NCBI GenBank assembly: GCA_002788475.1
Contig: PFRK01000048.1
Span: forward strand, 1 to 8,117
Reading direction: 5' to 3'
DNA from: Candidatus Nomurabacteria bacterium CG_4_9_14_0_2_um_filter_32_10
Lineage (GTDB): Bacteria; Patescibacteriota; Minisyncoccia; Phycocordibacterales; UBA9973
Length of the DNA: 8,117 nucleotides
Positions 1-5,390 of this stretch are shown here, one piece after another. The translations under genes were made by a program, and so were the position numbers. Position 1 is the stretch's first letter, and each line of letters starts with the position of its first letter. The notes below the pieces were generated by a model. It saw only the letters and a list, made by a program, of their open reading frames with translations, made no database searches and was not told the DNA's origin.

Positions 1-610
1 TGATGACATCATCTATTAAAATAATATTTCTATTTTTTATTATTTCAGGATTTTTTACAGAAAAAGATCCAATAAGATTTTTTAATCTGTCTTTTCTTTC
101 TTTTATATTTGCCTGATGTTCCGTTTCTTTTATTTTTATTAAAACATTATTTTCTAATTTGAAATTATTTGAATTTTTTTCTAATTTTATATCTACGCCA
201 TGGCGTAGATTATTTTCTTTGTCTATTTTTATCAATTCTTCACATATTAATTGTGCTTGATTGTATCCACGTTTTTTATATCTTTTTTTAGAAAGGGGAA
301 TAGGAATTAAAATTGGATCACGAAAATTATTCATTATACTTAATTCCGATAACTCTTCAATGATTTTTCCATATAAAACTTCTGCGAAAATATTAGCCAG
401 TCTTTTTTTACCTTTATATTTTAAAAGCCATATAGATTTTTTGATAGGTGGATGACGATAATCAAATAAAGGGAATATCCAACTGGCACTTTCTCGTTCT
501 GCAGGGGGAGAGTCTAAAAGACATTTTGTACATAAATCTGAATCCTTTTTCCCACAAGAGATACAATTCACAGGGAAAACTATATTTAGTATGGTGTCTA
601 AAATATGCAT
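1..610 (-). CDS. comF: ComF-family phosphoribosyltransferase-like competence protein, partial (3' end beyond window)
   Basis: Reading the minus strand from ATG at 610 gives 203 uninterrupted codons to the window edge. An N-terminal four-cysteine knuckle (C16, C19, C27, C30; CxxC-x7-CxxC) would bind zinc. The ComF core motif LIPIPLSKKRYKKRGYNQAQ lies at about 101-120, an R-K-D-R-L-K-N-L segment at 172-179, and the beginning of the phosphoribosyltransferase PRPP-binding motif (IILIDDVI) at 196-203, just before the truncation. ComF-family proteins are needed for DNA uptake in naturally transformable bacteria and are thought to act in the cytoplasm with the ComFA helicase; their substrate is not settled. 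The stretch at about 131-155 looks longer than usual for the family and contains a perfect palindrome. No other ATG lies in frame between 610 and the divergent pilM, and no Shine-Dalgarno sequence precedes this one. The family call is firm; a competence role is inferred, helped by the adjacent pilus genes. Confidence 0.9.
   Translation of the reverse strand, partial: MHILDTILNIVFPVNCISCGKKDSDLCTKCLLDSPPAERESASWIFPLFDYRHPPIKKSIWLLKYKGKKRLANIFAEVLYGKIIEELSELSIMNNFRDPILIPIPLSKKRYKKRGYNQAQLICEELIKIDKENNLRHGVDIKLEKNSNNFKLENNVLIKIKETEHQANIKERKDRLKNLIGSFSVKNPEIIKNRNIILIDDVI
191..210. repeat. Perfect 20-bp palindrome inside comF
   Basis: The half-site ATCTACGCCA is followed immediately by its exact reverse complement, with no spacer. 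The centre (CTACGCCATGGCGTAG) is GC-rich in a very AT-rich gene. It encodes residues 134-140 (N-L-R-H-G-V-D) of the ComF protein, in a segment between the conserved GYNQAQ and RKDRL motifs that looks like a lineage-specific insertion. Symmetry ends after 20 bp (T at 190, T at 211). It could be a protein-binding site, a small dispersed palindromic element or chance; the sequence alone does not decide. Confidence 0.75.
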
Positions 611-616
611 ATATGT

Positions 617-634
617 TATAATTATACGTATAAT
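617..634 (+). promoter_or_regulatory. Predicted promoter region for pilM with two TATAAT boxes
   Basis: Perfect TATAAT hexamers occur at 617-622 and 629-634. The second would place the transcription start near 641, two bases before the pilM ATG at 643, so that mRNA would be effectively leaderless. The first would start near 629. No good -35 element is seen for either. The 629-634 box and the oppositely directed comF box form one perfect palindrome (AATTATAC/GTATAATT, 620-635), so polymerase could occupy only one of the two divergent promoters at a time. Confidence 0.6.
621..626 (-). promoter_or_regulatory. Predicted -10 box for comF
   Basis: On the minus strand this reads TATAAT, a perfect -10 hexamer. 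Transcription would begin near 614, four bases before the comF ATG at 610, giving an almost leaderless mRNA. No convincing -35 hexamer is visible at the right distance; that region falls inside the start of pilM. The box is the left half of a 16-bp palindrome (620-635) whose right half is the pilM -10 box. Confidence 0.55.
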
Positions 635-642
635 TTAAGAAA

Positions 643-1770
643 ATGAATAATTCGATTAAAAATTTTTTTTCAAATTTAGACCTTTTTAAAGATGAGGGAA
701 GTGATAGTGCCGTTGGAATTGATATTGGTTCTTCTGCTATTAAGGTAGTTGAAATAAAGAAAAGAAAAGGTAAAGCAGTACTTGAAACATATGGTTCTAT
801 AGCCCTTGGTTCTTATGCTGATCTTGACGTAGGACGTGTTACCAATCTTCCAATTGAGAAAATTGTTGAGGCTTTAAAAGAGGTTTTAAAACAATCTAGC
901 GTAACAACGATTTCTTCAGCTTTTTCTATTCCAGTGCAATCAAGTTTACTTTTTACGATTTTACTTCCATCTCAAGTTAAAGAAAGTGAAGTATCATCGA
1001 TTGTTCCAATAGAAGCTCGTAAATATATTCCATTGCCTCTTACAGAAGTTACTATAGATTATTTTATATTACCTAAAAAAGAATCTTCTTTTGAAGAAGT
1101 TAATAATCCAGATCCATCTTCTATTTTACCAGAAAAGACAGAAGTATTTGTGGTTGCAATTCAAAATGATGCAGTTTCAAAATATCGTTCTATCGTTTCC
1201 CAATGTAATTTAAAGGCTGGTTTTTTTGAAATTGAGATATTTTCTTCTATTCGTGCGAATTTTGAACATGAACTTTCTCTAGTTCTTTTAATGGATTTTG
1301 GTGCGTCAAGTACTAAACTTTCTCTCGTAGAATTTGGAATAGTAAAAAGTCACCATACAATAAATCGTGGAGGAGCTGACATATCTTCATCTATTTCTAA
1401 GTCTTTGGATATTTCATTTTCAAAAGCAGAAGAAATGAAAAAAGAATTTGGCCTTTTTGAAAATCCTGCAGAAAAAAGCTTGGCAGATATCATTAAAGTA
1501 CATGTTGACTATATCTTTTCAGAAACAAATAATGTATTATTAGGGTATGATAAGAAGTATGGTAGAACTGTCAGTAAAGTAATATTTACAGGTGGTGGAT
1601 CTCTCTTGAAAGGATTGAAAGAAGTAGCATCTAATAATTTTCGATCAGAGATAGAAGTAGGGCATCCTTTTTCTAAAGTTGGTGCACCAGAGTTTTTAGG
1701 AAAAGTTCTTGAAACTACGGGCCCTGAATTTGCAGTTGCATTGGGTTTGGCCTTACGAAAGTTGCAATAA
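643..1770 (+). CDS. pilM: Type IV pilus assembly ATPase-fold protein PilM
   Basis: This 375-residue protein has the actin-like (FtsA/MreB/PilM) nucleotide-binding fold. VGIDIGSSAIK at 24-34 is the phosphate-1 loop, LLMDFGASSTK at about 215-225 the phosphate-2 loop, and TGGGSLLKG at 316-324 the adenosine-binding motif. The length is near the roughly 350-370 residues usual for PilM. The protein is cytoplasmic and has no membrane segment. In characterised systems PilM binds ATP and the N-terminal cytoplasmic tail of PilN, linking the motor side to the PilN-PilO membrane complex. The next genes encode PilN- and PilO-like proteins, which matches this role. The ATG at 643 is chosen because it gives the typical short N-terminal helix (NNSIKNFFSNLDLF) before the first loop and sits directly behind a TATAAT box; no Shine-Dalgarno is present. 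It is the first gene of the plus-strand cluster and is divergent from comF. Confidence 0.95.
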   Translation: MNNSIKNFFSNLDLFKDEGSDSAVGIDIGSSAIKVVEIKKRKGKAVLETYGSIALGSYADLDVGRVTNLPIEKIVEALKEVLKQSSVTTISSAFSIPVQSSLLFTILLPSQVKESEVSSIVPIEARKYIPLPLTEVTIDYFILPKKESSFEEVNNPDPSSILPEKTEVFVVAIQNDAVSKYRSIVSQCNLKAGFFEIEIFSSIRANFEHELSLVLLMDFGASSTKLSLVEFGIVKSHHTINRGGADISSSISKSLDISFSKAEEMKKEFGLFENPAEKSLADIIKVHVDYIFSETNNVLLGYDKKYGRTVSKVIFTGGGSLLKGLKEVASNNFRSEIEVGHPFSKVGAPEFLGKVLETTGPEFAVALGLALRKLQ

Positions 1771-1784
1771 ATCATATAAAATAA

Positions 1785-1790
1785 TACAAT
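1785..1790 (+). promoter_or_regulatory. Possible weak -10 box before the pilN-like gene
   Basis: TACAAT (5 of 6 consensus bases) ends seven bases before the ATG at 1798, so a transcript from it would begin at about 1797. The spacing matches the better TATAAT boxes elsewhere in the window. The 27-base gap is almost pure A/T, so a chance match is likely. The gene can equally be read from the pilM transcript. Confidence 0.25.
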
Positions 1791-1797
1791 AAATAAA

Positions 1798-2436
1798 ATG
1801 GAGCAAAATTTTCAAACATCCTTCATGCCCAAAAAACCGATGATTAAGGAGAGAGCTATCACATCTCGACCAACAATAGGTATTTTAAGTATTTTTTCTG
1901 TTTTTATTTTTTTTACTATGATTATTGGAACTGGTGCTCTTTTTTTCTACGAAGGAATTTTGACAAAAAATATTACGAAGATGGAAAATGATTTAAATTT
2001 AGCCAAAGATCGTTTTGAACCATCAAAAATAGTTCAGCTTCAAGTTTTAGATAAACGTTTACGTGCTTCAAATGAAATTTTATCTAAACATATTGCTATT
2101 TCTCCTATTTTTAAGGCACTTCAAGCAATTACAATGAAGACTATTAGTTATACTAAGTTTAGTTATGATTTTGATGGCAGTAATAAAACAAAAATAATGA
2201 TAAAAATGAGTGGAGTTGCTGTAGGTTACAAATCTGTTGCACTTCAGTCAGATCTTTTTACAGAAAATAAATATTTTATTGATCCTCTCTTTTCTAATCT
2301 TTCACTTAGCGACAAAGGAAATGTTATTTTTGATTTAGAATTTTCGGTCGACCCTAATTTTGTTGATTATAAAAAGGTATTGGATGCTACAAATGAAAGT
2401 TCTCCTGATATGCCCCCTAATGAAGTATTAAATTAA
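1798..2436 (+). CDS. pilN: PilN-like type IV pilus inner-membrane platform protein
   Basis: The protein is 212 residues long: a cytoplasmic N-terminus of about 26 residues, one membrane helix at about 27-51 (IGILSIFSVFIFFTMIIGTG onward), a helical, coiled-coil-prone stretch at about 52-105, then a compact C-terminal domain. This is the PilN/GspL-C architecture, and the position right after pilM supports it. PilN normally pairs with PilO in the periplasm or wall space and holds PilM through a conserved N-terminal INLLP motif. Here that motif is absent; the tail reads N-F-Q-T-S-F-M-P-K-K-P at 4-14, a sequence I associate with pilus clusters of Candidate Phyla bacteria. Overall similarity to classical PilN is weak, so the name rests mainly on topology and gene order. 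The start follows the pilM stop by 27 bases with no Shine-Dalgarno; the next gene begins two bases after its stop. Confidence 0.75.
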   Translation: MEQNFQTSFMPKKPMIKERAITSRPTIGILSIFSVFIFFTMIIGTGALFFYEGILTKNITKMENDLNLAKDRFEPSKIVQLQVLDKRLRASNEILSKHIAISPIFKALQAITMKTISYTKFSYDFDGSNKTKIMIKMSGVAVGYKSVALQSDLFTENKYFIDPLFSNLSLSDKGNVIFDLEFSVDPNFVDYKKVLDATNESSPDMPPNEVLN

Positions 2437-2438
2437 TT

Positions 2439-3038
2439 ATGTTTAAATTTATTTTGCCGATAATTTTAATAGGAATCGCTGTAACAGGATTTTTTCTTTT
2501 TACTAATCCACTTTATAAAAATATTATCTTGGAAAGAGAACAGATAGCATCTTATAATGAAGCTCTTGATAATTCTAAAGCTCTTGAATCTGAACGAGAC
2601 AAATTAACTCAAAAATATAATTCATTTGATCCAGAAAATTTATCTAAACTTCAGAAGTTTTTGCCTGATAATGTTGATAATATTCGTTTGATTCTTGAAA
2701 TAGAGAAGATAGCGTTACCTTATGGTATGGTTCTAAAAGATGTTAAATATGATGCAACAAAAAAAGATACCGAAGATGCTGTTGCAACAAAAACAGTAAA
2801 TGTACGAGGAGAAAATGACTTTTCGAACAAAGATTATGGTGTTTTGAGTTTAGAATTTTCTACTCAAGGAACTTATGATAATTTTATAAATTTTATAAAA
2901 AATTTGGAAAATAATCTTAGAATTGTAGATATATCCTCAATTCAATTTACTTCAAGTGCAGAACCAGGACTTAATCCATCTCTTAAAGAGGCTTATAAAT
3001 ATAATTTTGCAATTAAAACTTATTGGCTTAAAAATTAA
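2439..3038 (+). CDS. pilO: PilO-like type IV pilus inner-membrane platform protein
   Basis: The protein has 199 residues, with a membrane helix at about 4-22 starting almost at the N-terminus, a coiled coil at about 27-62 (EREQIASYNEALDNSKALES onward), then the segment FLPDNVDNIRLILEIEKIA at 74-92. That segment is typical of PilO proteins ('lP...d...ll..le.lA...Gl'). A ferredoxin-like C-terminal domain follows, including LSLEFSTQGTYDNFINFIKN at about 136-155. PilO dimerises with PilN and sets the spacing of the alignment subcomplex. The start is two bases after the upstream stop and the stop is one base before the next ATG, so it is surely co-transcribed and probably translated by reinitiation, since no Shine-Dalgarno is present. 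The assignment is good by fold and order, moderate by sequence. Confidence 0.85.
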   Translation: MFKFILPIILIGIAVTGFFLFTNPLYKNIILEREQIASYNEALDNSKALESERDKLTQKYNSFDPENLSKLQKFLPDNVDNIRLILEIEKIALPYGMVLKDVKYDATKKDTEDAVATKTVNVRGENDFSNKDYGVLSLEFSTQGTYDNFINFIKNLENNLRIVDISSIQFTSSAEPGLNPSLKEAYKYNFAIKTYWLKN

Positions 3039-3039
3039 A

Positions 3040-3507
3040 ATGGCTTCAAAAATAAAAAACATAATAATATTTACAGTAATTGCAGTTGCTTTAATTTTGA
3101 TTTATATTTTCTTTATTAAACCATCTCCAGAAGAAGAAAATTTGACTTCATCTACTCATTTTTCTACTAATGATACAGCTCTTTTAGATACAGAAAATTT
3201 AGATGAAAATTCTTTAATTGCAAAAGATTTTCTTTCTGTCTTGTTAAATGTTACAAATATAAAACTAGATGATACTATTTTTTCTAATAAAGCATTTCTT
3301 AGTTTGCATGATTCTAGTATTTTGCTTGTTGCTCCAGGGGACGAAGGAAGGTTAAATCCATTCGCTCCGATTGGTTTTGAAACACATACGACAACACCTA
3401 CAACACCTACAACACCTACAACACCTACAACACCTACAACACCTACAACACCTACAACACCTACAACACCTACAACACCTACAACACCTACAACACCTAC
3501 AAATTAG
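3040..3507 (+). CDS. Membrane-anchored PilP-position protein with (Thr-Thr-Pro)12 tail
   Basis: The chosen ATG at 3040 gives 155 residues and follows the pilO-like stop by one base. An in-frame ATG at 2956 would overlap that gene by 83 bases and add a poor, basic extension. Residues 5-26 form one membrane helix (IKNIIIFTVIAVALILIYIFF), followed by an acidic/Ser-Thr linker, a helical segment at about 58-93 (FLSVLLNVTNIKLDDTIF within it) and the motif GRLNPFAPIG at 103-112. Residues 118-153 are twelve exact Thr-Thr-Pro units, and the protein ends Thr-Asn. It occupies the position of pilP in pilMNOP operons, and the R-x-x-P-F-x-P pattern recalls the RDPFRP-type motif of PilP lipoproteins, but there is no lipobox and no clear beta domain. 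I would not name it pilP without structural comparison. A role in the alignment complex, with the tail crossing or contacting the cell wall, is inference. Confidence 0.8.
   Translation: MASKIKNIIIFTVIAVALILIYIFFIKPSPEEENLTSSTHFSTNDTALLDTENLDENSLIAKDFLSVLLNVTNIKLDDTIFSNKAFLSLHDSSILLVAPGDEGRLNPFAPIGFETHTTTPTTPTTPTTPTTPTTPTTPTTPTTPTTPTTPTTPTN
3391..3498 (+). repeat. Perfect 9-bp tandem repeat, 12 copies (ACAACACCT)
   Basis: Twelve identical copies of ACAACACCT run without a single substitution, in frame with the PilP-position gene and encoding Thr-Thr-Pro each time. A partial unit (ACA) follows before the final Asn codon and TAG. Identity at third codon positions shows the array has expanded recently or is continually re-homogenised. 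As the unit is a multiple of three, copy-number change would lengthen or shorten the tail without breaking the frame. Assemblers may miscount such a repeat. Confidence 0.97.
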
Positions 3508-3522
3508 ATTGAATTAATTACT

Positions 3523-3547
3523 TGTCCCGTTAGAAATTCTACGGACA
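3523..3547 (+). promoter_or_regulatory. Local hairpin / imperfect dyad upstream of the pilB promoter
   Basis: TGTCC (3523-3527) pairs with GGACA (3543-3547), GT (3529-3530) with AC (3541-3542), and AG (3532-3533) with CT (3539-3540), with single-base bulges at 3528 and 3531 and an AAATT loop. No T-run follows, so a classical intrinsic terminator is unlikely, although it lies after the tailed-protein stop. As DNA it lies where a -35 element would be for the TATAAT at 3551-3556, so it could instead be an operator. In RNA it competes with the longer stem at 3521-3596. Confidence 0.5.
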
Positions 3548-3556
3548 TGTTATAAT
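3548..3556 (+). promoter_or_regulatory. Extended -10 promoter for pilB
   Basis: TGTTATAAT is a perfect extended -10 element (TGn followed by TATAAT at 3551-3556), which reduces the need for a -35 box; none with good spacing is present. Transcription would start at about 3563, the A of an ATG that opens a 10-codon ORF, and 29 bases before the pilB ATG. It would separate pilB expression from the pilMNO-type genes. Confidence 0.6.
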
Positions 3557-3562
3557 AGTAAA

Positions 3563-3595
3563 ATGTTTATTAATTTAAAATTTCTAATGGGATGA
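3563..3595 (+). CDS. Possible 10-codon leader ORF coupled to pilB
   Basis: The ORF ATG at 3563 to TGA at 3593-3595 encodes MFINLKFLMG. Its predicted transcription start coincides with its own start codon, so it could be translated as a leaderless message. Its stop overlaps the pilB start as ATGA, the classic arrangement for translational coupling. pilB has no Shine-Dalgarno of its own, so reinitiation from this ORF would be one way to start it. An ORF this short can arise by chance, and nothing shows the peptide itself matters. Confidence 0.35.
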   Translation: MFINLKFLMG

Positions 3596-5343
3596 GTTTT
3601 TTAGAAGAATTAGTTAAAAAGGGTCTAATTAATAATGATCAAATAGATGAAGTTAAGAATCTTGCTAAAGAAAAGTACGGTGGTAATATTGATGAGGCTT
3701 TAATTGAATTTGGAGTTTCAGAAGAAAAAATACTTGATGCAAAAGGTGAGTATTTACAAATGCCAATAAAAAAAATAGATACTAGAGAATTATCTTTTGA
3801 TGTCTTGAAATATATTCCTGAAGATGCAGCATTACACTATCATTTTGTTCCAATTGAATTTAAAGAAGGAGTTTTAGAGGTAGGTATTACAGATGGAGAA
3901 AACGTACAGGCAATTGATGCTTTACAATTTATTTCAGCCAACTTAGGTATTCCTTTTAAAATTTTTCTTATTTCTTTTAGTAATTATAAAAGTATAGTAG
4001 AGACCTATAGAGGTATTTCGGTTCAAGTAGAAGAGGCACTTAAAGAACTAAATAAAGATGAGACGATTAATATAAAAAGTTTGAATGAATCAAATAGTTT
4101 AAATAAAGAAATTAAAAATGTAAAACCAAATGAAGAAGCAAAAATAGTAGAAGATGCACCAGTTATAAAAATCGTTGCTGTTATATTACGTAATGCTATT
4201 GAAGGTAATGCCTCTGATATACATATAGAAAATACAGGAGAAAAAATAAAAGTTCGTTTTCGTGTGGATGGTACTCTTCATACAACTATAGTATTACCAC
4301 CTAGTGTTTATAATGGAATAATAGCGCGTATAAAAATTTTAGCTAAATTACGTTTGGATGAAAAAAGAAAACCTCAGGATGGATCTTTTAGCACTACTCT
4401 TGATGGGCATAAGATTGATTTTCGTGTTTCCACTATGCCGGCTTATTATGGTGAAAAAGTAGTTATTCGTATTTTAGATGCGGAAAAAGGAGTTAAGCCG
4501 TTAGATCAGTTGGGACTTTCTAAAAGAAATCTTGAAATGCTTAGAGATGCTATAACTAAACCATTTGGACTTATTTTAATTACTGGTCCTACAGGATCTG
4601 GAAAATCGACGACTTTATATTCAATGATGAATGAACTTGATAAAGAGAGTAGTAATATTGTGTCCTTAGAAGATCCTGTAGAGTACCACATGCCTGATAT
4701 TAACCAATCTCAAATGATGCCGGAGATAGGATATACATTTGCTTCCGGGTTACGTTCTATTCTTCGTCAGGATCCAGATATAATAATGGTTGGAGAGATA
4801 CGTGATAAAGAAACAGCTCAACTTGCTATTCAAGCAGCTTTGACGGGACATCTTGTTTTATCAACGCTTCATACAAATAATGCTATTGGTGCAGTTCCTC
4901 GTTTGATTGACATGGGTGTTGATCCATATCTTATAGCACCGACTTTGATTTTGTCTATTGCTCAACGTTTAGCTAAAATGACGTGGCCAGCTTCTAGAAA
5001 ACTTGTGCCTATAGATCCAAGTTTTAAACTTCAGATTGAAGATGAAATAAAAGATTTACCAGATAAATTTAGAAAAGAAATTCAAATTAAAGATGAGATG
5101 TACGATACAGTACCATCACCTGATTGTCCTTCTGGTACTCGTGGTCGTATTGCTATTTTTGAAATGTTCCAAGTAGGGAAAGAAATGCAGAGTGTAATTT
5201 TGAAAAGTCCTGTTAACTCTGAAATTTACAAAGTAGCTCGTAAGGATGGGATGCTTGTGATGAGAGAAGATGCTATGTTAAAAGCTTTAGATGGTATTAT
5301 TCCATATAGAGAAGTTTTCAATTTTAGTAATGAAAATGATTAA
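3592..5343 (+). CDS. pilB: Type IV pilus assembly (extension) ATPase PilB, GspE/PulE family
   Basis: The 583-residue protein has an N-terminal MshEN/T2SSE_N-like domain at about 1-145, a low-complexity Lys/Asn/Glu linker at about 150-188, and a secretion ATPase domain. Key parts are N-A-S-D-I-H-I-E in the N2 domain, Walker A GPTGSGKST at 332-340, Asp box LEDPVEY at 359-365, Walker B DPDIIMVGE at 394-402 with catalytic E402, and His box GHLVLSTLHTNNA at 419-431. All catalytic elements are intact, so it should power pilin extraction and pilus extension from the cytoplasmic face of PilC. The four-cysteine zinc motif usual in GspE/PilB is gone: TWPASRK at 464-470 stands where a CPxC-type pair is expected, and C512 (S-P-D-C-P-S-G-T-R-G-R) is the only cysteine in the protein. 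The start is forced, since TAA at 3586-3588 lies in frame just upstream. pilT downstream is the retraction partner. Confidence 0.95.
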   Translation: MSFLEELVKKGLINNDQIDEVKNLAKEKYGGNIDEALIEFGVSEEKILDAKGEYLQMPIKKIDTRELSFDVLKYIPEDAALHYHFVPIEFKEGVLEVGITDGENVQAIDALQFISANLGIPFKIFLISFSNYKSIVETYRGISVQVEEALKELNKDETINIKSLNESNSLNKEIKNVKPNEEAKIVEDAPVIKIVAVILRNAIEGNASDIHIENTGEKIKVRFRVDGTLHTTIVLPPSVYNGIIARIKILAKLRLDEKRKPQDGSFSTTLDGHKIDFRVSTMPAYYGEKVVIRILDAEKGVKPLDQLGLSKRNLEMLRDAITKPFGLILITGPTGSGKSTTLYSMMNELDKESSNIVSLEDPVEYHMPDINQSQMMPEIGYTFASGLRSILRQDPDIIMVGEIRDKETAQLAIQAALTGHLVLSTLHTNNAIGAVPRLIDMGVDPYLIAPTLILSIAQRLAKMTWPASRKLVPIDPSFKLQIEDEIKDLPDKFRKEIQIKDEMYDTVPSPDCPSGTRGRIAIFEMFQVGKEMQSVILKSPVNSEIYKVARKDGMLVMREDAMLKALDGIIPYREVFNFSNEND

Positions 5344-5376
5344 AAGGGTTGTATTTATTTTGATCTAAAGTTGGTG

Positions 5377-5382
5377 TATAAT
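5377..5382 (+). promoter_or_regulatory. Predicted -10 box for the response regulator-pilT-pilC unit
   Basis: A perfect TATAAT ends eight bases before the ATG at 5391, the same spacing as the pilM box, predicting a start near 5389 and an essentially leaderless mRNA. No -35 hexamer with correct spacing is seen. No terminator hairpin is visible in the 47-base gap after pilB, so read-through from pilB is also possible. Confidence 0.55.
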
Positions 5383-5390
5383 GTAATTGT

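Larger units (their letters stand above)
3521..3596 (+). promoter_or_regulatory. Long-range stem that would cover the pilB start codon
   Basis: Bases 3521-3538 can pair with 3579-3596 over 18 consecutive positions including three G-U wobbles (3523/3594, 3524/3593, 3529/3588), around a 40-base loop. The core pairs CCCGTTAGAAATT with AATTTCTAATGGG. The right arm contains the pilB ATG (3592-3594), so in RNA reading through from the upstream genes the start codon would be double-stranded. RNA started at the internal promoter (about 3563) lacks the left arm. The pairing is directly visible; the regulatory meaning is inference. Confidence 0.5.

Noticed and set aside
261..455. 64-codon plus-strand ORF
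   Set aside because: It lies antisense within the conserved ComF coding sequence, has no recognisable domain, and is Phe/Leu/Ile-rich as expected from an AT-rich antisense frame.
1509..1775. 88-codon minus-strand ORF
   Set aside because: It is antisense to the conserved C-terminal half of PilM (including the TGGGS motif), has no domain and no promoter.
2956..3039. Upstream ATG that would extend the Thr-Thr-Pro-tailed protein by 28 residues
   Set aside because: It overlaps the end of the pilO-like gene, and the added residues read as an out-of-frame shadow. The ATG at 3040 gives a short basic start followed directly by the membrane helix.
3391..3498. CRISPR-like array
   Set aside because: The 9-bp units are contiguous with no spacers and are translated in frame as Thr-Thr-Pro.
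3523..3547. Intrinsic terminator after the Thr-Thr-Pro gene
   Set aside because: The hairpin has two bulges and is followed by ATGTTATAAT, not a T-run; recorded as a regulatory hairpin or operator instead.
4506..4691. 61-codon minus-strand ORF
   Set aside because: It is antisense to the Walker A region of PilB; its sequence simply mirrors those conserved codons.
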